From assembly GCA_029465975.1 (NCBI GenBank), contig CM055745.1:7363752-7427751 (forward strand): a DNA stretch of 64,000 nt. Reading direction: 5' to 3'. The DNA comes from Dallia pectoralis. Lineage: Eukaryota; Chordata; Actinopteri; Esociformes; Umbridae. The position numbers and the translations under genes were made by a program. Below, piece by piece: positions 49,593-61,247 of this stretch (positions are counted from its first letter, which is position 1; the number at the start of each line of letters is the position of its first letter). The notes beneath the pieces were generated by a model that saw nothing but the letters and a program-made list of their open reading frames with translations, did not search any database and was not told the DNA's origin.

Positions 49593-50321
49593 TCGCCCAG
49601 CAGCGAGGCCCCTCGTCTATCCTCTATGTCATCCAGAATGAAGTTCTCTGTTTTTAGCACAACTGTTAATTTGAGCGCCAGAACATGCGCAGCCTGTCGT
49701 CGGTTAAGGCTCACATGAAGTAAATTCTGTGATATCGGATTCAAAGCCTCTCACAATTCCCTTAGTCGTCTAAACCATCGCTGAAGGAATACGTTGAGGT
49801 AGAAGTGGCGATACGCCAGTATTAACCACAGTATTAACCACAACCTTCAGAAGTTCTGTAGAGATGTTGAGACGTGTGACTGCGAGGTGAGACGACCTGG
49901 TGTGTGGAAGGGTGGTGAATTCCCACAGACTGAGTGTGTAATGACAGGAGGACAGAACGGTCGGGTGGGAGGCTGGTGTATATACTGTTAGTGTGGAGGA
50001 AACGCACAACAAACAACCCCTCCCACACCCCTAGTCAGCAGACTGGCTAATTACAGACTGAACACAGATAGAGAGGAGAAAGATGAGAAAGAACCAGAAC
50101 TTACACACTGAACTTTCACACTCCCACACGCACACGGAATGAAATAGAGAGAAAAGAAGAAAAGACAGGGATGGAAAGTCTGCTTTACTACTTCCTGCAG
50201 ACAGACAGCTGAATGTGGGAAGACACTCTTCTTTCCTTTTAATTGGGCACAATTACAGGGCCGGACTGGCGTGCCGTCTTACGCGCTAAGTACCTTCCCC
50301 GTTCATGCATTTTTATGCATG
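49593..50321. other. Unique sequence
   Basis: No exon, RNA or element recognised. Confidence 0.4.
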
Positions 50322-50932
50322 TTCCCTGCCTCTCCCTCCCTCTCTCTCCCTCCCCCTGCCTCTCTCTCCTTCCCCCTGCCTCCCTCTCCCTCCCCCTGCC
50401 TCTCTCTCCCTCCCCCTGCCTCTCTCTCCCTCCCCCTGCCTCTCTCTTTCTCCCTGCCTCTCTCTGCCTCTCTCCCTCCCCCTGCCTCTCTCTCCTTCCC
50501 CCTGCCTCTCACTTTCTCCCTGCCTCTCCCTGCCTCTCCCTGCCTCTCCCTGCCTCTCTCTCCCTCCCCCTGCCTCTCTCTTTCTCCCTGCCTCTCTCTG
50601 CCTCTCTCTCCCCCTGCCTCTCTCTTTCTCCCTCCCTCTCTCTGCCTCTCTCTCCCTCCCCCTGCCTCTCTCTCCCTCCCCCTGCCTCTCTCTTTCTCCC
50701 CGCCTCTCTCTGCCTCTCTCTCCCTCCCCCTGCCTCTCTCTCCCTCCCCCTGCCTCTCACTCTCTCTCTCCCTGCCTCTCCCTCTCTCTCCCTGCCTCTC
50801 TCTCTCTCTCTCTGCCTCTCTCTCTCCCTGCCTCTCGCTCTCTCCCTGCCTTTCTATCTCGCTGCCTCTCTCTCTCCTTGCCTCTCTCACTCCCTGCCTC
50901 GCTCTCTCTCCCTGCCACTATCTCCCTCCCAG
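50322..50932. repeat. Polypyrimidine array (CCCCCTGCCTCTCTCTC units)
   Basis: CTGCCTCTCTCTCCCTCCCC units of about 20 bp vary with CTCTCTTTCTCC blocks. Stop-free frames of up to 239 codons are compositional. Confidence 0.95.
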
Positions 50933-51090
50933 CATGCTACTGTAACAGTAGGGTGTTTTTAACCGGTGGTTTTGGGTGAAGGAGTAACATTTTAGCCTTA
51001 AGAGGCCATTTGTTCTGCCCCTCTGGTTTCTTAGATTGTTCTAACAGTTCCATTACTGTGTTGTTGTGTTTAAGTAACCTAGTTCAATGC

Positions 51091-51091
<1 letters not shown>

Positions 51092-51167
<76 letters not shown>
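51092..51167. repeat. Pure (CT)n microsatellite
   Basis: About 75 bp of uninterrupted CT. Confidence 0.97.
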
Positions 51168-51880
51168 CTTCGTTCCATCTTTCCATTTGTTCTTTCTCTC
51201 CTTTCCCTCCCTCCGTCTCTCTTTCTCATTCTCCTGGAGTCCATAGTCTTCACCCACCGAATATGCCCTGGTGTTCTGCCGTCACTCGCCATTGTAGATA
51301 TAGGGTGTGTCTCAGTCCTGTTTCTCTTAGCTGGAGGTGGCAGGATCAGAGGCCTGGCCCCGTCTCAGCTCTAACAGCCACACCATGTCTAATCTGCCCC
51401 TAGTCCAACTAAATACAAACCGCAGTGGATGGAAAGCCTTGATCGTGTCGTTAACACAGAAGGCACATTGGAAAAGTCGATTCTGTTAGTGAAGGCAGCT
51501 GTGTTTGTCTGTAGCTAATCATTTTTCAATGTCCATTATCCACAGACACTATTTAGTTAGCGTGTTGTATTTATGTCTGTGGCCGTCCCCCTGGGGATCA
51601 CATGGTCCATTATGATCTAGTACCCGTCTTCCAGGCCTCTAGAACCTGTTTTTCCCCCCCCCAAAAACTCCATATGCCAGTTTCCTTGGCATATGCCACT
51701 TTCCTTGGCATATTGGCATTCGGTTGGCCCTGGTGCTAATGGGAGTGCTTTAGCCTGTCTGTGGCGTTGTGTAACGTGCACTGGGCATGGCAACACCTTG
51801 TCATGCGGTCTGTTGTTGCCAAGTGTTTCTCATTGTGGGCGGGGCAGCGTGGTGAAGGAGGAGTTTAGCTGGGTATATAT
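51168..51880. other. Unique sequence with a small inverted/direct repeat
   Basis: At 51672-51715 the phrase TTTCCTTGGCATATGCCA occurs with partial copies. GGCATATGCC is palindromic and can form a hairpin. Nothing else is recognised. Confidence 0.45.
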
Positions 51881-54800
51881 CTCTCCTTTAACCCCCAACC
51901 CCACCCCACACCCTAAACCCCCAGCCATCTCCTTTAACCCCCACCCCTCTCCTTTAACCCCCACCCCCACCCCACACCCTAAACCCCCACCCATCTCCTT
52001 TAACCCCACCCCTCTCCCTTAACCCCCACTCCTCTCCCTTAACCCCCACCCCTCTTCTTTAACCCTCACCCCTCTCCCTTAACCCCCACCCCTCTCCTTT
52101 AACCCCACCCCTCTCCCTTAACCCCCACCCATCTCCTTTAACCCCCACCCATCTCCCCTAACCCCCCCCCCTCTCCCTTAACCCCCACCCCTCTCCTTTA
52201 ACCCCCACCCCTCTCCCTTAACCCCCACCCCTCTCCTTTAACCCCACCCCTCTCCTTTAACCCCCACCCATCTCCTTTAACCCCCACCCCTCTCCCTTAA
52301 CCCCCACCCCTCTCCTTTAACCCCCACCCCTCTCCCTTAACCCCCACCCATCTCCTTTAGCCCCCACCCCTCTCCCTTAACCCCCACCCCTCTCCCTTAA
52401 CCCCCACCCCTCTCCCTTAACCCCCACCCCTCTCCTTTAACCCCAACCCCTCTCCCTTAACCCCCACCCATCTCCTTTAACCCCCACCCCTCTCCCTTAA
52501 CCCCCACCCCTCTCCTTTAACCCCCACCCCTCTCCTTTAACCCCCACCCCTCTCCTTTAACCCCCACCCCTCTCCTTAACCCCCACCCCTCTCCCTTAAC
52601 CCCCACCCCTCTCCCTTAACCCCAACCCCTCTCCTTTAACCCCCACCCCTCTCCTTTAACCCTCACCCCTCTCCCTTAACCCCCACCCATCTCCCTTAAC
52701 CCCCACCCCTCTCCTTTAACCCCAACCCCTCTCCCTTAACCCCACCCCTCTCCTTTAACCCCACCCCTCTCCCTTAACCCCCACCGCTCTCCTTTAACCC
52801 CAACCCCTCTCCTTTAACCCCCACCCCTCTCCTTTAACCCCACCCCTCTCCCTTAACCCCACCCCTCTCCCTTAACCCCCACCGCTCTCCTTTAACCCCA
52901 ACCCCTCTCCTTTAACCCCCACCCCTCTCCTTTAACCCCCACCCCTCTCCCTTAACCCCCGTCCCTCTCCCTTAACCCCACCCCTCTCCCTTAACCCCCA
53001 CCCCTCTCCTTTAACCCCCACCCCTCTCCTTTAACCCCACCCCTCTCCCTTAACCCCCACCCCTCTCCCTTAACCCCAACCCCTCTCCCTTAACCCCCAC
53101 CCATCTCCTTTAACCCCCACCCCTCTCCTTTAACCCCAACCCCTCTCCTTTAACCCCCACCCCTCTCCTTTAACCCCCACCCTCTCCCTTAACCCCCACC
53201 CCTCTCCCTTAACCCCCACCCCTCTCCTTTAACCCCAACCCCTCTCCCTTAACCCCCACCCCTCTCCCTTAACCCCCACCCCTCTCCTTTAACCCCACCC
53301 CTCTCCCTTAACCCCACCCCTCTCCTTTAACCCCCACCCCTCTCCTTTAACCCCACCCCTCTCCTTTAACCCCACCCCTCTCCTTTAACCCCCACCCCTC
53401 TCCTTTAACCCCAACCCCTCTCCTTTAACCCCCACCCCTCTCCTTTAACCCCCACCCCTCTCCCTTAACCCCCACCCCTCTCCCTTAACCCCACCCCTCT
53501 CCTTTAACCCCCACCCTCTCCTTTAACCCTCACCCCTCTCCCTTAACCCCCACCCATCTCCCTTAACCCCCACCCCTCTCCCTTAACCCCCACCCCTCTC
53601 CCTTAACCCCCACCCCTCTCCCTTAACCCCCACCCCTCTCCCTTAACCCCCACCCCTCTCCTTTAACCCCACCCCTCTCCCTTAACCCCCACCCCTCTCC
53701 TTTAACCCCCACCCCTCTCCTTTAACCCCAACCCCTCTCCCTTAACCCCACCCCTCTCCCTTAACCCCACCCCTCTCCCTTAACCCCCACCCCTCTCCTT
53801 TAACCCCACCCCTCTCCCTTAACCCCCACCCCTCTCCCTTAACCCCCACCCCTCTCCTTTAACCCCCACCCATCTCCTTTAACCCCCACCCCTCTCCCTT
53901 AACCCCCACCCCTCTCCTTTAACCCCACCCCTCTCCCTTAACCCCCACCCCTCTCCCTTAACCCCCACCCCTCTCCCTTAACCCCCACCCCTCTCCTTTA
54001 ACCCCCTCCCCTCTCCCTTAACCCCACCCCTCTCCTTTAACCCCCACCCCTCTCCCTTAACCCCCACCCCTCTCCTTTAACCCCCACCCCTCTCCCTTAA
54101 CCCCCACCCCTCTCCTTTAACCCCCACCCCCTCTCCCTTAACCCCCACCCCTCTCCTTTAACCCCAACCCCTCTCCCTTAACCCCACCCCTCTCCTTTAA
54201 CCCCAACCCCTCTCCCTTAACCCCCACCCATCTCCTTTAACCCCCACCCCTCTCCCTTAACCCCCACCCATCTCCTTTAACCCCACCCCTCTCCCTTAAC
54301 CCCCACCCCTCTCCCTTAACCCCCACCCCTCTCCTTTAACCCCCACCCCTCCTTTAACCCCAACCCCTCTCCCTTAACCCCCACCCCTCTCCCTTAACCC
54401 CACCCCTCTCCCTTAACCCCCACCCCTCTCCTTTAACCCCACCCCTCTCCCTTAACCCCCACCCCTCTCCCTTAACCCCACCCCTCTCCTTTAACCCCAA
54501 CCCCTCTCCCTTAACCCCACCCCTCTCCCTTAACCCCCACCCCTCTCCTTTAACCCCCACCCCTCTCCTTTAACCCCAACCCCTCTCCCTTAACCCCCAC
54601 CCATCTCCTTTAACCCCCACCCCTCTCCCTTAACCCCACCCCTCTCCTTTAACCCCCACCCATCTCCTTTAACCCCCACCCCTCTCCCTTAACCCCCACC
54701 CCTCTCCCTTAACCCCCACCGCTCTCCTTTAACCCCCACCCCTCTCCTTTAACCCCAACCCCTCTCCCTTAACCCCCACCCCTCTCCTTTACCCCCACCC

Positions 54801-54888
54801 CTCTCCCTTAACCCCCACCCCTCTCCTTTAACCCCACCCCTCTCCTTTAACCCCCACCCATCTCCTTTAACCCCCACCCCTCCCCCTT
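51881..54888. repeat. 20-bp C-rich minisatellite, about 150 copies
   Basis: The unit is CCCCTCTCCTTTAACCCCCA with CTCCCTTAA, CCCATCTCC and one-base-shorter AACCCCACC variants. The other strand has GGGGGTTAA, GGAGA and GGGG runs in every unit and could form G-quadruplexes along 3 kb. Units differ mainly at two sites (TTT/CTT and CCCCC/CCCC), giving an irregular mosaic with no obvious higher-order period. Confidence 0.97.
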
Positions 54889-55503
54889 TTTGGAATTGAG
54901 AGAAGGAGCTGGCGGAGAGACAAATCAGACCAGAGAGGTGTGGGGGCATTCTGGTATTTTATAAGAAATGGGCATTCTGGTATTTTATAAGAAATGTTCT
55001 CAGTTCAGGTTTCCGACAAACAGAGAGAAATGAGAAATGAAACTCTTCTACTCCATACACACTTACACACTCAAACACACACACACGCACACACACGCAC
55101 ACACACCCACGCGCATTCTGTGGAAACCAATGGACCAGGAAACTCACACCAGAGCATGCTGACGTCATCCCCTTGTTTCATGTATGGCCTGTCCAGTCTG
55201 GCGTCAGTCGTCTGTACCGCTTGTGACAAAACGTCAGTCCACTTTACAGGCCGGTCTCTCTCTCTCTCTCTCTCTCTCTGACATCCACACACTCAGAGCT
55301 GACTGAGTTCCTCTGGTCCATCTCTTATCAGCTTAGATGAGCATGCCGCTGTTTTGACTGGAACTAGTCTCCTTCTAGAGCTCGGATCCACAAATGGATG
55401 TTACCAAACGCATTCAAAGAATTACCAGAATATTTTAGGAAGAATGTCACAGTTTGAAAAGTGAGTTTAGGATTTTTCAAGGGCTTTTCAAGCAGTTGCC
55501 TCC
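54889..55503. other. Unique sequence with CA and CT tracts
   Basis: A CA-rich patch lies at 55060-55112 and (CT)n at 55256-55280. GGCATTCTGGTATTTTATAA is duplicated in tandem at about 54945-54992. No gene seen. Confidence 0.5.
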
Positions 55504-57590
55504 AAAGCAGTACATTCCATCTTTATGAAGCAAGCAAGTTTACTTATATAGCACAATTCATACATAGAAGCAATTCAATGTGCTTTTCAGAGGAAAATGA
55601 TGATAAAATAATAAAATACATGCATTTTATATTCTATGCATCAGAATAAAAACAAGAATAGCACCCTTATAAAGCAGTACATATCACTATTATAAAGCAG
55701 TACACAGCACCCTTACAAATCAGTACACAGCACTATTATGAAGCAGTACACAGCACTATTATGAAGCAGTACATACCACCCTTATAAAGCAGTACATACC
55801 ACCCTTATAAAGCAGTACATACCACCCTTATAAAGCAGTACATACCACCCTTATAAAGCAGTACATACCACCCTTATAAAGCAGTACATACCACCCTTAT
55901 AAAGCAGTACATACCACCCTTATAAAGCAGTACATACCACCCTTATAAAGCAGTACATACCACCCTTATAAAGCAGTACATACCACCCTTATAAAGCAGT
56001 ACATACCACCCTTATAAAGCAGTACATACCACCCTTATAAAGCAGTACATACCACCCTTATAAAGCAGTACATACCACCCTTATAAAGCAGTACATACCA
56101 CCCTTATAAAGCAGTACATACCACCCTTATAAAGCAGTACATACCACCCTTATAAAGCAGTACATACCACCCTTATAAAGCAGTACATACCACCCTTATA
56201 AAGCAGTACATACCACCCTTATAAAGCAGTACATACCACCCTTATAAAGCAGTACATACCACCCTTATAAAGCAGTACATACCACCCTTTATAAAGCAGT
56301 ACATACCACCCTTATAAAAAGCAGTACATACCACCCTTATAAAGCAGTACATACCACCCTTATAAAGCAGTACATACCACCCTTATAAAGCAGTACATAC
56401 CACCCTTATAAAGCAGTACATACCACCCTTATAAAGCAGTACATACCACCCTTATAAAGCAGTACATACCACCCTTATAAAGCAGTACATACCACCCTTA
56501 TAAAGCAGTACATACCACCCTTATAAAGCAGTACATACCACCCTTATAAAGCAGTACATACCACCCTTATAAAGCAGTACATACCACCCTTATAAAGCAG
56601 TACATACCACCCTTATAAAGCAGTACATACCACCCTTATAAAGCAGTACATACCACCCTTATAAAGCAGTACATACCACCCTTATAAAGCAGTACATACC
56701 ACCCTTATAAAGCAGTACATACCACCCTTATAAAGCAGTACATACCACCCTTATAAAGCAGTACATACCACCCTTATAAAGCAGTACATACCACCCTTAT
56801 AAAGCAGTACATACCACCCTTATAAAGCAGTACATACCACCCTTATAAAGCAGTACATACCACCCTTATAAAGCAGTACATACCACCCTTATAAAGCAGT
56901 ACATACCACCCTTATAAAGCAGTACATACCACCCTTATAAAGCAGTACATACCACCCTTATAAAGCAGTACATACCACCCTTATAAAGCAGTACATACCA
57001 CCCTTATAAAGCAGTACATACCACCCTTATAAAGCAGTACATACCACCCTTATAAAGCAGTACATACCACCCTTATAAAGCAGTACATACCACCCTTATA
57101 AAGCAGTACATACCACCCTTATAAAGCAGTACATACCACCCTTATAAAGCAGTACATACCACCCTTATAAAGCAGTACATACCACCCTTATAAAGCAGTA
57201 CATACTTATACAGTACATACCACCCTTATAAAGCAGCACATACCACCCTTATAAAGCAGTACATACCACCCTTATAAAGCAGTACATACCACCCTTATAA
57301 AGCAGTACATACCACCCTTATAAAGCAGTACATACCACCCTTATAAAGCAGTACATACCACCCTTATAAAGCAGTACATACCACCCAGTTATAAAGCAGT
57401 ACATACCACCCTTATAAAGCAGTACATACCACCCTTATAAAGCAGTACATACCACCCTTATAAAGCAGTACATACCACCCTTATAAAGCAGTACATACCA
57501 CCCTTATAAAGCAGTACATACCACCCTTATAAAGCAGTACATACCACCCTTATAAAGCAGTACATACCACCCTTATAAAGCAGTACATAC
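55504..57590. repeat. 23-bp minisatellite, about 85 copies, highly uniform
   Basis: The unit is AAGCAGTACATACCACCCTT followed by ATA. From about 55770 to 57590 the copies are almost identical, apart from small indels near 56289, 56316, 57204 and 57387. The left edge has diverged units (CAGCACTATTATG) and, at 55504-55529, one unit separated from the rest by a retroelement tail. Each unit carries CTTATAAAG, a TATA-box look-alike. Confidence 0.97.
55529..55660 (-). mobile_element. LINE-like 3' tail, reverse orientation, inserted in the 23-bp array
   Basis: AAGCAAGCAAGTTTACTTAT, ATAGCACAATTCATACATAG and GCAATTCAATGTGCTTTTCA are the reverse complement of the tail at 25840-25918. Array-like sequence on the left (AAGCAGTACATTCCATC) and on the right (GCACCCTTATAAAGCAG) shows that it landed in the array edge. 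The right limit is approximate. Confidence 0.62.
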
Positions 57591-58065
57591 TCGATCCGTT
57601 TGGGTCAATAAGTGCTATATTTGTGAACTGAAAGCACCTAGCAGCAACAACAGTCCAGACGCAAGGTGGTCGACCGTGCAAATTCACAGATGTGCATGGA
57701 AGCGTCTGATGTGTAAAATCTACTAATCACCTGTAGCATGAACACAGAGTGTTTCAAACTGCTACTGGATCAGTTGCGAAACCGCCGTGGTGGTCAGGGG
57801 TGGCAGCTGACATGAGAACCATCCCGGGGGTGTGAGCAAAGCCGAGGTCCAGGTGTGCTGCGGAGAGCATCAAACGTCCACCCCTCGTTCTCTCCCCCAA
57901 TGAAGGGAGATTTGCCGCGCTGCCTGTATCGTGTGATGGTATCCCTCCCCGTGTAGCATACCAGCTAACTCCTGTGAAGCCCTATTCAGCATACAGCCAG
58001 TCTGGGGCAAACTCTGTCCGGCTGGACGCCCGGAACAAATATAGTTCAATTATAGTTGACTAATT
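57591..58065. other. Unique sequence
   Basis: Nothing recognised. Confidence 0.4.
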
Positions 58066-60084
58066 CTCTATTGTATTTTTTAGAAGTCAGCTCTGGCATA
58101 CGTGTTATTTCCATCAATACGGAACCTGAGTTACAAATCAGTGTTAAGTTCCAGCTGTTACGCTTTTACGGTTTTGTAAAGCTTTCAAAAACAGTCGGTG
58201 GTTTGTAGAGGGCCCACGCCTGGCTGTGAGACTGATGTCTTGTGTGCGCGATGATCGATCATGTCTTCTATTAGGCTTTATTAGTGCCAAACCAATAATT
58301 ATCTCTAGCGCGTGTGGACATGTTCATATTTCTATAAATGAGATTCAGGTTCTGGGAAATGGTTTGTCGTCAGGACTGCAGTTGCACTTTCGGAGTTCTG
58401 CGGCAGATAGCCACGCACATTTCTCTCTACACAACGTCTTCCTGCCTCTTTTGCTTTTCCGGTCTGACTGCTCCAGATGTGCTGCGGGAGACAGAGGAGG
58501 TTAGTTCAGATCAGTTTTAGGGAAGCTGGCCACTGCCGACGTTGAGTGAAAAACCACCTGTCTGGTTCCTGACTTTCGGTTGTCAGCCACAAGCCAGCCT
58601 CTTCTTGGTGATCTCTGATGCCTTCCCAAGCTGGTGACAGAAAGGTTAGACGGTCTGGAGAGAAAGAAAGAAGGGGGTGAGAGTGAAGGAGAAAGAGTGA
58701 CAGAGTGAAATAAAAGTAGAACAGAGAGTGAACGAGGACTAAACATCAGGCGAAGGTGTCACATATATCGATACACGCTGTCTATACTTAAAAATATCGA
58801 AATCACATAATAATTAATCCCTTCAGCAGAAGATTTTAAATTCATTTACACTCATTTTACATTTTGACTAACCAGCTGGATTTGAGTCTTCAATCCTTGG
58901 CACTGCGAGCACCATGTTTGTGTCTCCAGCTGCCTTTCTCAAACCCTCATTTTTTGCGGGTTAATATACAGTATATACTGGGTAAATAGCTAAATCAAGT
59001 TAGTCACTCCTGGATTCGGAAAGAAAAAGTCCATGCTCAGGAACAAGACTGAACATTACTGACCTACATATAGATGGATCTGAGTTTACATCACATGTCG
59101 ATACTCACACATACAATGTGTGTATAAATGGTTTGACCAATTTTTCATTCCGACACTGGCCTCCACCAAAGATCAGCTGGGACCGTACTCATGCTGATCT
59201 AGGATTATTCAGGACAATCGTGTATGTATAACTGGTCCAGGATCTGCACTCATGATCCAAGACTTTGCGAATACAGGCCCTGGCGTTTCCATGACGACCG
59301 ACGGGTCAGAGGGGCAGCTGCTCTGTCGGTTTTTTGGTCTCGATTACTATTTCTCTGGCTGTGTCGCTTTCTAGGACATATCGAACTCATCGGTTGCTGT
59401 GACCAATCAGATGGACCCCATCGGTTGCTGTGACCAATCAGATGGACCCCATTGGTTTCTGTGACCAATCAGATGGAAACACACCCGATAGTACCAGTCA
59501 GATTGTTAGGTTGTTTCTTTCATATGTTGTCCTTCCTGAGGTGTTCAGATCCAGGCAAACCCGAAAACCCATTGCCATGGCATTGTGTTTGACTGGAACA
59601 AGCAGTTTGGCTGGACAGGAAACTGTTTTCCATGCTGGATGGAGAAATGTACCATGTACTTGCTAAAACGTCTAGGTTCCATGTGAGTTAGGTTTAACGT
59701 TGACTGGGCTTTTCTTATATCATTCAACATTCTGGTATAACAGGGTGGTTGTGGTTTCTGGTTTAGAACAATGTGAGAAGTGTACGGATGTGGTCCTCTG
59801 TCGTGGTGAGAGTCGTCGTCTCTGAATGGTTCCAAGTCATTCAGGAGAGCACTCCGTTTTATCGGTTTGCCGCTAATAAAGCCTAATAAAAGGCGTGATC
59901 GATCATCGCGCACACAGAACATCAGTCACACAGCCAGGCGCGGGCCCTCTACGACCCACCGGCTGTTTTTGAAAGCTTTACAAAACCGTAAAAGCGTAAC
60001 AGCTGGAACTCAACACTGGTTTGTAACTCAGGTTCCTTACTCATAGAAATAACACGTATGCGAGCTGACTTAAAAACAATAGAG
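58066..60084. mobile_element. 2-kb structure with 0.23-kb inverted arms, possible DNA transposon
   Basis: The arm at 58066-58298 and the reverse complement of 59859-60084 align almost end to end, sharing for example CTCTATTGT at the outer end, then GTTCCAGCTGTTACGCTTTT, ACGGTTTTGTAAAGCTTTC and GCGCGATGATCGATCA. Long terminal inverted repeats suggest a DNA transposon without a recognisable transposase. Flanking bases do not show a clear target duplication, so two inverted copies of one repeat remain possible. Confidence 0.6.
59390..59477. repeat. 31-bp repeat, three copies, each with a CCAAT motif
   Basis: Units starting at 59390, 59421 and 59452 read CGGTTGCTGTGACCAATCAG then ATGGACCCCA. GACCAATCAG matches a CCAAT-box consensus, but no promoter is otherwise visible. 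Confidence 0.85.
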
Positions 60085-60207
60085 TGGGGTTACTGTCCAC
60101 CAGGGCGGCTTTTGGCTATGGGTCTGTCAAGGCGTTCAACTGTTTTGGGATGGATGTTGCCCGAAACCTTAATATACATTCCAATTACACACACTCGTAT
60201 GAACAGT

Positions 60208-60209
<2 letters not shown>

Positions 60210-60272
<63 letters not shown>
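60210..60272. repeat. (CA)n microsatellite
   Basis: About 62 bp of pure CA. Confidence 0.96.
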
Positions 60273-60276
<4 letters not shown>

Positions 60277-61247
60277 GTCTCTCTCTCATACAGTGGAAGT
60301 CAGAATAACTGGAAACACTGCCTGCTAACTCATGCCTGGAAGCGAGAAGACATGACAAATTTACTCAGACAATGACATTTACAGAAACACACATTTGTTA
60401 CGCAACCATTTTCGCCACCTGCATTGTCGTCCGAACGAGAATGACTCAGACAGTCTCTCGCTGGGCATCAACATACAGGAAGAGATTTCATACGTGCCGA
60501 CGGAGCCATTGTGATCGTCCGGCGTGTCGTTTAGGGTTTAACCCGGGGATTCCTCTGTCCTGCTCTGTCAATCTGTGGTGAGTCATCTAGTTCACGTGGT
60601 CTGATCTGTGGTGGCGTGACAGAGTGGCGTGATGTGAAAGCACCCCCGCTCTGACCTGACCACAGTCAGACGTGGGATCGCTGAGCCGCGCACACCGCTG
60701 CCTGTTGCCCAACGTGGGAGTGTCCCAAACGCACACGCCTCCGTTCAACCAGAGCCTTCTGGAACAGCAGTGCACTAGAACGAGAGAAGGGTTCGACTGG
60801 GGACGCGTTTTCACCTCGGGACCCGGCTCGACAATTGCTCAAACGACATGGCTTTCACTTCGTCTGAAACATGCCTGGATTCGTCACGTCCCGCGTGTGC
60901 CATCTAAGGTTTAGGAGATCAACACGATGTGGCCCGCTAGAGATTTTTTCCGCTTGCTTTAATTTCTTCCTCATTTTCGTAATTACCCACAATATGTTTA
61001 TATGTTCCTCAAATCAACTGGAAATGTGTCCCAGTCTAAATAGGTGCTCTAGTCCCTCGCTTTCTTTCTTTTTTCTTTCTCTTTCTTTTCACCCCGCTTC
61101 TCTCCTCTCTGTCATGGTGTCACTGTGCCGTATAAATCCAGGCAGCCTTTAAGCCCAGAGAGGCATCCAACGTTACAAAAACAGAAAGTCCTTAGCACGG
61201 AAAAACTTATGAAGAGCCACCTGCAGACATCTCCTGTGGGGGCCCAT
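60273..61247. other. Unique sequence
   Basis: Moderately CpG-rich at 60400-60900. Several open frames of 70-90 codons occur, none recognisable. Confidence 0.4.
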
